DNA of 20,112 bases from a virus, in IMG/VR virus record IMGVR_UViG_3300009103_000195, positions 1-20,112 of that record. The stretch is one strand, 5' to 3'. A program made the position numbers and the translations under genes. Every line of letters begins with the position of its first letter. Position 1 is the first letter of the stretch. Shown here one piece after another: positions 7,601 to 15,235 of this stretch. Under the pieces are notes generated by a model, which worked only from the letters and a program-made list of their open reading frames with translations, was not told where the DNA came from and made no database searches.

Positions 7601-8770
7601 TTAAAGGTCATCGAAGGAAAAGAATTCCTCCAGTTTGTTACGGGCTAAGCGATCTGCGGCGCTTTCTTTTGCAGCTTCTTCTTTTTGTGCGGTTTTTGCT
7701 GCTTTTTGCGCTTTTTTAGCCGGTTGCTTTTTCTGAGTCCCTGCTAGGTCCGGGTATGCCTCGCTAAAAATCTCCTGTATGTCTTCACTAGTAAAATCAG
7801 GATTTTGAATTACTACTGTAGCCATATCATGTAAGATTTCTTCAGATAAAGATTCAGAGGATTCTCCTAGCACTGATTCAACCTTAGAGTAGGCTCGCGA
7901 AGCCTGTATATACTCTTGAATAGTGTCTAAAGATAAATCGTCTCCGTACTCTTTCTCCAGCTCGGAATAAGCCGCTATCAGTTCTTCATCGTTGACTTGG
8001 TGAGCTTCCTGAAAGTCTTTAATCTGGTTTTGCAGTTCTACTAGAGATTGCTGCTCTTCAGACCTCTGAGATTCAGACTCTTTTTGTCTTTTTAAAAATT
8101 CATTTTCTTCTTTTATTTCAAATGCTTGTTTTTGCTCATCGTTCATTTCAAGCATCTGTTTATAATCATTAATGATTTGATCCCTTAGATTCTTTCTAAA
8201 TTCTAGAGGATTCTGTCCACTTAGAGAAGCCAGATATTCCATAGCCCCTATATGATCCCCTTCTTGAGATAGTTTAGCAAAATCAGATACATATTTTTCA
8301 ACAAGCGAGCGGTCTTCGTTAAACTGTCTTTTTTCCTGACCTAACTCATTGAACTTTTTATCCCATGCAACTTTTCCAGAATAATTATTTCTTAAATCAT
8401 TTAATGAAATTTCTTGCTCTTCACCGTCAATTGTTACGGCTATTGCTGCGTCTTGAGGGATTTCATATCGCTCGTCCCCAAATTTGGCTTCGAGTTTTCG
8501 AATTTCTTCGACAATCTCTTCGACCGCCTTTTCGCCTGCGTCTTCCAGGTTTTCATCAACCGTTTTTTCTGAAACTTTGTCTTCAGCTTGACTCTCTTTT
8601 ACAGCTTCTTTAACAACTTCCTTAGTTTCTTCTTTAGCTACTTTGGATGCCTCTTTCATTAGCTCCGTATCACTGCGCGAGTCAGTAGATTGGGCTAGGT
8701 CTTCAAAGCTGTGATAATTACCATCATCGTTTGTTGGCGTGGTAACGTCCACATTTGTTTCTTCACTCAT
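7601..8770 (-). CDS. Capsid scaffold protein, 389 aa
   Basis: The sequence is very acidic and almost all helical, with heptad-like coiled coil at ~35-100 and ~200-260. Residues ~102-150 carry a small beta/alpha motif (VTIDGEEQEISLNDLRNNY) common in phage scaffold proteins. The C-terminus holds a Lys/Ala-rich basic stretch (347-363) followed by an acidic-aromatic tail ending EEFFSFDDL. Scaffolds of P22 type use a basic helical C-terminus to bind coat. Its position between portal and coat, with GGGAG 6 nt before ATG and 11 nt from each neighbour, supports the call. It should drive procapsid assembly and leave the mature head. Confidence 0.88.
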   Translation of the reverse strand: MSEETNVDVTTPTNDDGNYHSFEDLAQSTDSRSDTELMKEASKVAKEETKEVVKEAVKESQAEDKVSEKTVDENLEDAGEKAVEEIVEEIRKLEAKFGDERYEIPQDAAIAVTIDGEEQEISLNDLRNNYSGKVAWDKKFNELGQEKRQFNEDRSLVEKYVSDFAKLSQEGDHIGAMEYLASLSGQNPLEFRKNLRDQIINDYKQMLEMNDEQKQAFEIKEENEFLKRQKESESQRSEEQQSLVELQNQIKDFQEAHQVNDEELIAAYSELEKEYGDDLSLDTIQEYIQASRAYSKVESVLGESSESLSEEILHDMATVVIQNPDFTSEDIQEIFSEAYPDLAGTQKKQPAKKAQKAAKTAQKEEAAKESAADRLARNKLEEFFSFDDL

Positions 8771-8781
8771 TTATTTCTCCC

Positions 8782-10854
8782 TTATTCGCCTGCTTGGGGC
8801 TCTCCCGGTAATGGTGCTGGATCGCTAGCTGGAATTGCTCCCGTAACTTCCGTACCTTGATTAGTTTGTCCTTGGACTAGAGCTTGCTGCTGTTCCGCAC
8901 TTTGTGGCACAAATCCCTCGCGATAGAACATTGGAAAATGGTCTAACTGAGCCAACTTTGCTTGAAACAATGGATTTTCTTGCGCCTTTTGCATCATAAT
9001 AAACTCATGAATAGCGACGTGCTCTTTTAGAGCCTCACGCATTTCTGGAGGCACTTCTTCCTTAAAAGATCGGGCTTGCATAGCTTTAGCGTGTACGCGC
9101 CAGTGTACGATTTGGTCTTCAAATTCTTCAGGATCGGCGACTGGCTCTCCACTAAGTATATCTTCGTTCTCACTTTCAGCAGAACGTACACCCTCTGCAA
9201 TGAGAGTGGTAACTTTATCGACAGAACCTAGGTCTAACAGTTCAACAATTTGTTCCGGCGAAAGAGCGTCAGGTTTGTATTGAATAACTTCTATGATTCG
9301 TTGCGTCTTTCCGGCTTTAAGGTCTGCTAGGGCGTTGCCGTTTTCAATCCTTACGTCATAAGATTTCTCTAAATTAGCAGAATCGAAATATTGAATTATA
9401 TATCTATTATCTTTTCCTACGATGCGAAGCATTCTTCCGTCATCTGGTTCATAGTAATCCCCCGCTACTGCAAGCGTCTTTTTAGCTATAGAGCGTATAA
9501 ACGTATTTGCTTTAGAAATTTCCGTACTAGCGCGTTCAGTCTCCTGCTCATTAAGAAATTGCAGGGCTACGGCTGCTGTTACACCGCTAGGAGGTTGTCC
9601 ACGAGATACACCGTGAACCGCATAAATTTGTTCCATCTCTTCTTTTAGCTTATCGCGGAATGCGTAGGCTTCGGGCGGATTGGGCTGAGTCTGTAGTAGT
9701 TGAGGCGGGACCGGACCCTGGTACTGTACTATTGTATTATCGTTCCCTAACGACTCTATTTTACAAGCGCCTTTAGGCATAACCCATTTAGCGTGTCCTG
9801 TAAGATATAAATTTTTAGTCAACAATGTACTTAGATTATTGTGCATGTTTTGAATAGGTTTTACAACTTCATATTGAGATACGCCATGTAAAACTTCAGG
9901 AATATCTAGATCAGTAAGACGCTCACAAGGAAATTGTCCATGCGAGTAAGGTAGTTCGCCTTCTTCTAGCACCACATCTTTAGTAAAAACAATCTTTTTA
10001 CCTTGAGGTACATATTTAGAAAATCTATGATAGAATTCAAATACAACTACGGCATCTTCCATACGAGAAGTTTCCAATGCAGCTATATCAAATTGAAATT
10101 GATTAGAATCAGCCTTAATCTGTTTTTCATGGGCAGGATATTGTTTCTTCAAATCATCTACGTGTTCAATTTTAATGCGAAACATGTAGTCGCAATCCTC
10201 AAAACGATCTTGCAATTGCAATAGGATTTTCCAAGGCACTTCTAAGGTGTAACATACGTCGCCAATTTTTAGATTGGAAGGTACTTGCATAGGCTCGTTA
10301 TTTTCATCTTCAATAACATTTCCGGCGTCGGGGTGTTTATCCCCTTTGCTCTCATCCCATTCAATAAATAACCATGCTTCACCAAAAATTTTCTTGTGAC
10401 GATGTACTCTTTGTAAGAGATGATCCATGTCATTCAGATACCAGAGATGATCCATTAACATTTTAGTGGCGCGAGCTGCCATTTTATCAGAGAATTCACT
10501 ATTAGTAGGCAGTATTTGAATAGCCGGTTTAAGCCTAGTCATCTGAGCTACTTTGGTCTCAGTCATATCGTGTAAATGATTGACTACAAATCGCTCAGTT
10601 CTATTGGTAGGAATTCTTTCAGTTTGTCTATAAGTAGACCGGGAATGCGGTTGACGATATGTCATGCCTCTATAGGCTGCCAGATTAGCTTTAAGAAGAT
10701 GGTGACGTCTAACGTTAAGTTTCATAAGGTCTTCACTTACCTCTTTTAGCCATTTATGCTTAGATTTCTCATCTTTAGACTCTACAGTATGCCAAGGCTT
10801 TGCCTTAACTTTCTGCGTGTCTTGATCTTCCATCAAGTTATCAAACATTGACAT
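8782..10854 (-). CDS. Portal protein, 690 aa
   Basis: The protein lies between the large terminase and the scaffold, as portals do, and forms the dodecameric DNA channel at one head vertex. The first ~60 residues are charged (KPWHTVESKDEKSKHKWLKE). The region ~100-300 has the mixed alpha/beta layout of a wing or clip, including KIFGEAWLFIEWDE. Residues ~330-470 contain long helices, including the segment QFLNEQETERAS. The C-terminus from ~650 is low-complexity and Gln/Pro-rich. Its length is closer to P22 gp1 (725 aa) than to HK97-type portals. ATG at 10854 has a weak SD; a second Met follows at residue 3. The upstream TM gene ends 2 nt before. Confidence 0.9.
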   Translation of the reverse strand: MSMFDNLMEDQDTQKVKAKPWHTVESKDEKSKHKWLKEVSEDLMKLNVRRHHLLKANLAAYRGMTYRQPHSRSTYRQTERIPTNRTERFVVNHLHDMTETKVAQMTRLKPAIQILPTNSEFSDKMAARATKMLMDHLWYLNDMDHLLQRVHRHKKIFGEAWLFIEWDESKGDKHPDAGNVIEDENNEPMQVPSNLKIGDVCYTLEVPWKILLQLQDRFEDCDYMFRIKIEHVDDLKKQYPAHEKQIKADSNQFQFDIAALETSRMEDAVVVFEFYHRFSKYVPQGKKIVFTKDVVLEEGELPYSHGQFPCERLTDLDIPEVLHGVSQYEVVKPIQNMHNNLSTLLTKNLYLTGHAKWVMPKGACKIESLGNDNTIVQYQGPVPPQLLQTQPNPPEAYAFRDKLKEEMEQIYAVHGVSRGQPPSGVTAAVALQFLNEQETERASTEISKANTFIRSIAKKTLAVAGDYYEPDDGRMLRIVGKDNRYIIQYFDSANLEKSYDVRIENGNALADLKAGKTQRIIEVIQYKPDALSPEQIVELLDLGSVDKVTTLIAEGVRSAESENEDILSGEPVADPEEFEDQIVHWRVHAKAMQARSFKEEVPPEMREALKEHVAIHEFIMMQKAQENPLFQAKLAQLDHFPMFYREGFVPQSAEQQQALVQGQTNQGTEVTGAIPASDPAPLPGEPQAGE

Positions 10855-10855
10855 A

Positions 10856-11077
10856 TTATAATTCTACCGGTTGAAATTGGTCAGATAATTCTTCATTATA
10901 TTCTTTGATTTCCTCTTCTGAGGACGCCCATGACTCGGCGGGCATAAATTGAACGCTATGAGTAGCTTTTTCCATCGCCATAACGCGTGTGAGTGCTAAG
11001 AGACCTAATATTAGTGATACTAGGCTAAAAAGGCAAGCGGTTATTGCGCAAACCATTAAAATCACGTTAAGTTCCAT
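10856..11077 (-). CDS. One-TM small membrane protein, 73 aa
   Basis: Residues ~4-30 form one strong transmembrane segment (VILMVCAITACLFSLVSLIL). A basic spot (R31, K37) and a hydrophilic acidic tail (EEEIKEYNEELSDQF) follow. It starts at ATG 11077 directly after the terminase stop, with GGGAGA just upstream, and ends 2 nt before the portal start, so it is fully embedded in the packaging operon. One TM segment with a charged C-terminus could be a holin, an i-spanin-like protein, or a membrane anchor for assembly. No endolysin is visible in the window, so a lysis role cannot be supported. Confidence 0.75.
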   Translation of the reverse strand: MELNVILMVCAITACLFSLVSLILGLLALTRVMAMEKATHSVQFMPAESWASSEEEIKEYNEELSDQFQPVEL

Positions 11078-12571
11078 TTATTCTCCCAAATTCCAGTCTC
11101 TACTCAAGACTTTTGTCCAATCCTGTTCAGGCTCAAATGCGTCATAATCTTCTTTAAGTGAATATCCTCGACGCGCCATATCATTTCTTTGTTTAATAAT
11201 TTCCAATACTTCTATCATATTATAGTTGGCGGCGGCTACTAAGTAACGAAAACAGTCGATGAGATGGTCATTCTTTTTAGGAATATTTCCTTTATCATCT
11301 TTTGCATAATTCTCCATTTCCCAAAACAGTTTTATACAGCGGTCGCTTATATCTACTAGGTTATGTAGCATAATATCCTTTATTAGAGACAATCCATGCT
11401 CTTTCTTATGTAAATGTTTTTGAGTAGGAAAAAAATTGATTCCGTATTGATGGAGTACTTCTGTTGCAAACCAAGCGGCTGCTTCATCGTAGCACTTAAC
11501 CCAGTCCTCATCTACTTCTCCTAGAGGATACATTTCAGCCATTTTCTGGTCTAAACGAGGGTAGATAGAGCGTACAGAGGTGTGCTGCTGATCTGTTTCA
11601 TATATCTCATCTAATATATATAGCTTTCTAGTATAAGGGTTAATTGCGCAGATAAGAGCGGCGAAACAAGTGGTACTTCCAGGGTCAACAATACAATACC
11701 ATTCCAGCTTTTTTATATCTCTCTTTATCTCCCGAATAATATCGTTATGGCTACGTACATGGCGAGTCCTATCAAGCATGGGAAATATAGCAGCGCTACC
11801 GCCAGTAACAATTTTTCCATAATATTCCCTTTCAATAACATCAAACTCACCTCTCTGTTTTAGAATCTCAATTTCCCTATCAATCTCATCTCTAGGAATA
11901 TGAGGATTATCATACGAGGAGGCTTCGATGTGAACCATGTCTTCACGTTGCCGCGCTTGATCCGCCACATCAATGTATTGTTCCCTATTTCCATCGCCCA
12001 TTTTTGGAGGGGTTCCAATTAATACTAAAGGCGCTTTTCTTACAATACGGTTGGGATTAAATTCAATATGCCATTGACGTTTAAAAACTTTGAATTCATC
12101 ATATACGGCAAAATCGGGAGTTAATCCGTTAGCAGCTCCCCAGTTTTCAGAACCTACAATAATAATTTGAGAGCCGTTGGTCAGCGTCAATCTTGCTTCT
12201 GAATTATTAACCGCTTTTATATATTTTTTTAGTGAATCAATTCCTCCAGGTACAATACGACCTAGATTATCTCTCTCTTTTCCAAACTTAATTAATCTTT
12301 GATTGTGCCAGATAAGCTCTTTACCGTGCTTCAGTTCAGGAGCTACATAGTAGCAAGAAGAACCGGGGTGAAGTAGTGCCCAGCGCCATAAACAGTAAAT
12401 TGCTGCATCTGTTTTACCCCACTTACGTCCGCACTGAATCATTACCATAGATTTAGAACCATAGAACAAATCTTTAAGGCAGGAAAGTTGACCTGTATGG
12501 GGCGTCCAATTGGCGTGCAAATCTTCCATGATTTGTTGAGTTAATAGGGCAGACTTGTCAGCCAATTCCAT
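11078..12571 (-). CDS. terL: Terminase large subunit, 497 aa
   Basis: This is the packaging motor ATPase and nuclease that docks on the portal. The N-terminal ATPase has the Walker A variant CGRKWGKTD (residues 47-55), Walker B with catalytic Glu at PDFAVYDEF (152-160) and the coupling motif VLIGTPP (183-189). The C-terminal RNase H-like nuclease shows three acidic positions: D296 in CIVDPGST, D362 in VKCYDEAAAWF, and D439 in HLIDCFRY. Length matches P22 gp2 (499 aa). It starts 2 nt after the protease stop with no strong SD, so it is probably translated by coupling. Genome-end type (headful or cohesive) cannot be read from the sequence. Confidence 0.95.
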   Translation of the reverse strand: MELADKSALLTQQIMEDLHANWTPHTGQLSCLKDLFYGSKSMVMIQCGRKWGKTDAAIYCLWRWALLHPGSSCYYVAPELKHGKELIWHNQRLIKFGKERDNLGRIVPGGIDSLKKYIKAVNNSEARLTLTNGSQIIIVGSENWGAANGLTPDFAVYDEFKVFKRQWHIEFNPNRIVRKAPLVLIGTPPKMGDGNREQYIDVADQARQREDMVHIEASSYDNPHIPRDEIDREIEILKQRGEFDVIEREYYGKIVTGGSAAIFPMLDRTRHVRSHNDIIREIKRDIKKLEWYCIVDPGSTTCFAALICAINPYTRKLYILDEIYETDQQHTSVRSIYPRLDQKMAEMYPLGEVDEDWVKCYDEAAAWFATEVLHQYGINFFPTQKHLHKKEHGLSLIKDIMLHNLVDISDRCIKLFWEMENYAKDDKGNIPKKNDHLIDCFRYLVAAANYNMIEVLEIIKQRNDMARRGYSLKEDYDAFEPEQDWTKVLSRDWNLGE

Positions 12572-12573
12572 GT

Positions 12574-13278
12574 CTAGTGTTTACCTAGTACGTCTTTAAT
12601 TTGAAATAGAGGGACGCTGTGTGATGCGGTAGGCTGGTCTCGCCTGCCGGCGTATAGTACCGCCACCACATTGCCAAATTTATCTAGAATAGGGGAACCT
12701 GAGTTCCCTCCGTAACTAATCGCGTTTAGATGATAAGAGGCGTAGTAGAAATTGCAGTAAAATTTAGGCTTATTGTAGCAGTAGTTTCTCAAATATATAT
12801 TTGTTTTCTGAACTAGATGTCCGCGCTCAAAGCTGAGACCGCGCCCTCCCGGATGACCTACTAAATAGACAGATTCACGCTTATGAGCCTGACCTGCTAC
12901 TCCTAAAGGACGAAGGTTAGGAATTCCCTCAAGAAGACATAGGTCTGCGTCCCTATCTCTATAAATAACCGCAAGGGTGCCCCCTTTTTCTTCTTCTTGA
13001 TACCATGCGATTTTATCACCGTGTCGTGTAAGCCCGTCGCAAACATGTCTGTTAGTCATCGTATATTGTTTGCCACTAGCCCCTAGCACCTGAAATCCTG
13101 TGGCTGATCTGCCGCCCGCCTTTAGTTTAACAACACTCTTACCCTTATATTCATATAAATAAGTTTCATGTAACGCTCTACTAGAAATAGAGCAAATAAA
13201 TAAAAGGGAGGCAAGAATACCTACTCTAATCGTGAACTTCAGAAGACTCCACATCTTCTTTCTCGCTTTCTTTAGCAT
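12574..13278 (-). CDS. Exported trypsin-like serine protease, 234 aa
   Basis: An N-terminal basic stretch (KKARKK) and a hydrophobic segment (~12-31) end in SISSRA, a plausible signal-peptidase site after residue 35; it could also act as an uncleaved anchor. The chymotrypsin/trypsin-like fold shows a full triad: H78 in MTNRHVC (TAAHC-equivalent), D112 in DRDADLCLL, and S193 in YGGNSGSP, with GHPGG before it. Cysteines at 80, 114, 167 and 175 could form disulfides outside the cytoplasm. AAGGAG is 7 nt before ATG 13278, although this overlaps the upstream gene by 53 nt. A head-maturation role is unlikely for an exported enzyme; cleavage of envelope or competing-phage receptor proteins is speculation. 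Confidence 0.88.
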   Translation of the reverse strand: MLKKARKKMWSLLKFTIRVGILASLLFICSISSRALHETYLYEYKGKSVVKLKAGGRSATGFQVLGASGKQYTMTNRHVCDGLTRHGDKIAWYQEEEKGGTLAVIYRDRDADLCLLEGIPNLRPLGVAGQAHKRESVYLVGHPGGRGLSFERGHLVQKTNIYLRNYCYNKPKFYCNFYYASYHLNAISYGGNSGSPILDKFGNVVAVLYAGRRDQPTASHSVPLFQIKDVLGKH

Positions 13279-13750
13279 CCTTTATCTCCTTGAAATCGGC
13301 ATCTATTAAAAAAGGATCGGCTTTAACAATAGCGGCTCGTACCTCTTTTACATCCATTGGTCTTGTTTCTGCAATAATATCTGTTGGGTTACCTGCGTCC
13401 AATCTAGAAATTTTATCCATCTCTTGAATAATGGACATCATGGTTTTAACCTCAAACGGTTTTAACTCTTTTGGATTCCGCGCTTTTTCACGTACCCAGG
13501 TTTCTATAGAAGAAAAACAGTTGGAGAAAGTGCTATTCATCTGCTTTATTTTTGCTTCTGAATAGGAAGAGGCGAGTTCTTGCGATCTCAATATTCTCTC
13601 ACTTCTCCAACCATCTTTCTTATCGATGTAATAGCGTACACCTGATATTTTCAAGCCGCAAGCGGAGGCAATCTCGCTTAATGGCTTGTAATCCATATAA
13701 AGTTGCTTGGCTAATGCAAGCTGTTCATCATTAACTTTTCTTCTTGCCAT
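13226..13750 (-). CDS. Terminase small subunit candidate, 174 aa
   Basis: The N-terminus is a DNA-binding helix-turn-helix of small-terminase type: LAKQLYMDYKPLSEIASACG (residues 12-31), then LKISGVRYYIDKKDGWRSER. The middle (~60-120) is helical, fitting oligomerisation, and the C-terminal ~40 residues are acidic. It is separated from the large terminase only by the protease gene, whose start lies inside this gene's last 53 nt. The SD (GAG with an A-run) is moderate. It should recognise the packaging site and load the large subunit. The sequence is not diagnostic alone; position and HTH make the call. Confidence 0.72.
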   Translation of the reverse strand: MARRKVNDEQLALAKQLYMDYKPLSEIASACGLKISGVRYYIDKKDGWRSERILRSQELASSYSEAKIKQMNSTFSNCFSSIETWVREKARNPKELKPFEVKTMMSIIQEMDKISRLDAGNPTDIIAETRPMDVKEVRAAIVKADPFLIDADFKEIKDAKESEKEDVESSEVHD

Positions 13751-13913
13751 CTTTTTTCTCAGTTGCTTTGTAAATATCTAAGCAAAGGCGCATTACCTCA
13801 GAAGCCTCGTGAATATCATCCCCGCTAAAAGAGCCTTTCATAATCACGTTGTTTGCTCTCATAGCCAATTCTCTTAAGAGCGCCGAGGTGAGGTGCATAG
13901 GTAAGTTGTCCAT
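13731..13913 (-). CDS. Small helical protein, 60 aa
   Basis: The protein is helical throughout, with a conserved-looking core HLTSALLRELAMRANNVI and then SGDDIHEASEVMRLCLDIYK, and ends in a lysine run (KKDGKKKS). ATG at 13913 has AGGA 9 nt upstream. It overlaps the metalloprotein gene by 40 nt and the terminase small-subunit candidate by 20 nt. No family is recognised. Position suggests an accessory for packaging or DNA handling, but nothing in the sequence proves it. Confidence 0.65.
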   Translation of the reverse strand: MDNLPMHLTSALLRELAMRANNVIMKGSFSGDDIHEASEVMRLCLDIYKATEKKDGKKKS

Positions 13914-14227
13914 TTTTTATTTTCCTGTAAAAAGCTTAGAAGCCGGGGGGTGAAAAGGCGTATGAAATTTTCCTCAGCTCTCTCCCTCTCATCCTTAGTT
14001 GCATCACTAGCTAGTATTGAATCAAATAGGTCTTCACATAAACCATGTAGACATTCATGGAGAAAAGTGTCTTGCTGAGTTTGCGCGTTTGTTTGCTCAA
14101 AAATTACTATATTTTTGGTCTCTACGCAAGTTTCTCCATGAGCACTTGCCGCCGGATATTTTGAAAAAGTTACATTATAATCGAAATTATTGATCTTTAC
14201 CTGACTAGGTAATTTTTCTTTAGGCAC
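13874..14227 (-). CDS. HExxH zinc metallopeptidase-like protein, ~117 aa
   Basis: The sequence FLHECLHGLCED has the HExxH zinc-binding signature, with the glutamate as general base. A likely third ligand is a glutamate in ERAEENFIRLFTPRLL, about 25-30 residues later. The layout (short beta sheet, HExxH helix, C-terminal helix) matches small phage metallopeptidase-like proteins of unknown substrate. I chose GTG at 14225-14227 because AGGGAG lies 7 nt upstream; a longer frame from TTG 14278 adds 17 residues but has no SD. It is the first gene of the head operon, overlapping the next by 40 nt. Substrate and activity are unknown. Confidence 0.72.
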   Translation of the reverse strand: MPKEKLPSQVKINNFDYNVTFSKYPAASAHGETCVETKNIVIFEQTNAQTQQDTFLHECLHGLCEDLFDSILASDATKDERERAEENFIRLFTPRLLSFLQENKKWTTYLCTSPRRS

Positions 14228-14680
14228 CTCAACTCTCCCTGATTGTCCTACAATAGTACTACTAGGTGAAAACCACAAGTGCGGTATTTCTGTGTATAAA
14301 TTACACTCGCTGCGCTCCTGTAATTTCGCGCACTTAGCGGGGGCGCGTTTCTACCAAATCTCGGGGGGTTACGTTCGGGGGAAAAATGGCAAAATATATG
14401 TACGTGTCTATATTATTGATATCATTGGCTATTTACAAGGCACCCTCCCCTATCAAAGGCGGGGGGAGGACGTGGCAGTGCTAAGTTCTAAGAGGCTTTG
14501 TTATTGGGTGAGTGATGGCACAGCCTATTTCATTCAATGTAATCTTTTCATACTATGTTATCAGAGCATAGTAATGCCGTAGCAGGGGGAAGACATGCCC
14601 AGCCTTGGCGAGGGGAAAGAAGAAAGCCGAGACTTCGCGCCTCGGCTCATGATGTGAAGAATATCACGGTAAGTTGACTC
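14228..14680. other. Structured non-coding region beside the packaging genes
   Basis: I see no convincing gene here. It contains four perfect inverted repeats: AAATTACA/TGTAATTT (14298-14326, 8 bp, 13-nt loop), CCTCCCC/GGGGAGG (14444-14469, 7 bp), TACTATG/CATAGTA (14551-14573, 7 bp) and AGCCGAG/CTCGGCT (14625-14647, 7 bp), the last being a terminator. A weak minus promoter candidate (TTGTGG-N17-TATTGT) precedes the GTG of the metallopeptidase-like gene. G-runs occur at 14363-14381 and 14461-14466. The region could hold the late promoter, the packaging site or an origin; none can be proven by reading. Confidence 0.5.
14612..14647 (-). terminator. Rho-independent terminator after three small genes
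   Basis: On the minus strand AGCCGAG (14641-14647) pairs with CTCGGCT (14625-14631) across a 9-nt loop, followed by the T-rich run TTTCTTCTTTCC. It stands about 35 nt after the stop of the 51-aa gene and would insulate the small-gene operon from the late operon. The tail is interrupted by C residues, so it may be moderate in strength. Confidence 0.6.
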
Positions 14681-14836
14681 TTATTTAGATCGTTGCGACT
14701 GCAACTTTGTTATCAATCTTTTAGCACCTATTACAGTATTAACCTTATATATGTTATAATCCAAATCCTGTACTGTAATTACATTATCGGTAAAATTATC
14801 GTGGATGTACCATCCTTTATATGTAAAAGTGTACAT
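14681..14836 (-). CDS. Small unknown protein, 51 aa
   Basis: A frame from ATG (14834-14836) to TAA (14681-14683) reads MYTFTYKGWYIHDNFTDNVI and continues with a basic C-terminus (GAKRLITKLQSQRSK). GGAG lies 6 nt upstream, and the ATG overlaps the preceding stop as TAATG. The layout (short beta hairpin, then a helix with GAKR) is typical of small phage proteins with a 'Y.G..I' start. It is the last gene before the terminator. Function unknown. Confidence 0.7.
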   Translation of the reverse strand: MYTFTYKGWYIHDNFTDNVITVQDLDYNIYKVNTVIGAKRLITKLQSQRSK

Positions 14837-14973
14837 TACTTTCTCCCCTGCCTTCGCGCCTTCTTCATTGCTCTCATTGCTTTATTGACTCGAACCAATT
14901 GCTCAAATGCGAGCCTGGCTTCTTGTCTATACTTTATAACACATTTCTTATTAACCTTATTCTTATTTTGCAT
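14836..14973 (-). CDS. Small basic protein, 45 aa
   Basis: The protein begins MQNKNKVNKKCVIKYRQEAR and ends KKARRQGRK; it is strongly basic and helical, suggesting nucleic-acid binding. A longer reading of this frame from ATG 15051 exists, but its first 26 codons overlap the upstream 50-aa gene out of frame and lack an SD. I therefore place the start at 14973, where ATG overlaps the upstream gene's last 11 nt. No SD is clear, so re-initiation after the upstream stop is likely. The function is not recognised. Confidence 0.58.
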   Translation of the reverse strand: MQNKNKVNKKCVIKYRQEARLAFEQLVRVNKAMRAMKKARRQGRK

Positions 14974-15115
14974 AGAAGTCGTAGAAGTGTCCAAGTGCTT
15001 CCTCCTTAGTATTGAATCTGTTAAGTAGAATGGCTCCTTCTGGCATCTCATATCTTACTATTCTATAAAGATTATCTACCGTTTTAATTAATATCCATTT
15101 CTTTTCTTCAATCAT
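14963..15115 (-). CDS. Small unknown protein, 50 aa
   Basis: A frame from ATG (15113-15115) to TAA (14963-14965) reads MIEEKKWILIKTVDNLYRIV, then EGAILLNRFNTKEEALGHFY; it looks like a compact beta-beta-alpha protein. AGGAG is 7 nt upstream, and a near-consensus promoter lies 18 nt before the ATG. It is the first of three overlapping genes (14681-15115) read leftwards. Being first behind the strongest promoter of the window, it is probably expressed early or constitutively. No family is recognised. Confidence 0.75.
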   Translation of the reverse strand: MIEEKKWILIKTVDNLYRIVRYEMPEGAILLNRFNTKEEALGHFYDFYAK

Positions 15116-15132
15116 TGTTAACTCCTGCTCTT

Positions 15133-15161
15133 AGTATAGTACATTGCCGCGGTGGTGTCAA
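15133..15161 (-). promoter_or_regulatory. Near-consensus sigma-70 promoter
   Basis: On the minus strand TTGACA (15156-15161) and TATACT (15133-15138) are separated by exactly 17 nt. Transcription would start near 15126-15128, giving a leader of about 12 nt that contains the AGGAG of the 50-aa gene. The -35 is a perfect match and the -10 has one difference. It diverges from the plus-strand promoters at 15197-15235. Confidence 0.85.
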
Positions 15162-15196
15162 GTGAATTAATCAATTTATTTTTCTTTTATTTTCTC

Positions 15197-15235
15197 TTGA
15201 CTTCTCATTGACTCGGTGCTAGCATGTTTTATAGA
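15197..15235 (+). promoter_or_regulatory. Divergent plus-strand promoter candidates
   Basis: Two overlapping readings exist: TTGACT (15197-15202) with TAGCAT (15220-15225) at 17 nt, and TTGACT (15208-15213) with TATAGA (15230-15235) at 16 nt. TTGACT is repeated at 11-nt spacing. The second leaves almost no leader before GAGGAGG (15234-15240), so the first is more likely. They lie upstream of the rightward small-gene cluster; the AT-rich stretch 15162-15196 separates them from the leftward promoter. Confidence 0.6.

Noticed and set aside
12574-13278. Trypsin-like protein as the prohead maturation protease
   Set aside because: It has an export signal and lies away from the portal-capsid interval; the evidence favours action outside the cytoplasm.
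14444-14469. CCTCCCC/GGGGAGG inverted repeat as a terminator
   Set aside because: No T-run follows on either strand.
14386-14484. 32-aa plus-strand ORF (begins MAKYMYVSILLISLAIYK) with a GGGGGA upstream
   Set aside because: The hydrophobic stretch is only about 13 residues, the frame runs through a GC-rich inverted repeat, and there is no promoter or neighbour on this strand; not supported beyond chance.
14292-14582. 96-aa plus-strand ORF from GTG
   Set aside because: It has no SD, runs through three of the inverted repeats, and its composition (Cys/Tyr/Arg patches) does not look like a real protein.
14963-15051. Upstream 26-codon extension of the 45-aa basic protein
   Set aside because: It is out of frame with the well-supported 50-aa gene and lacks an SD.
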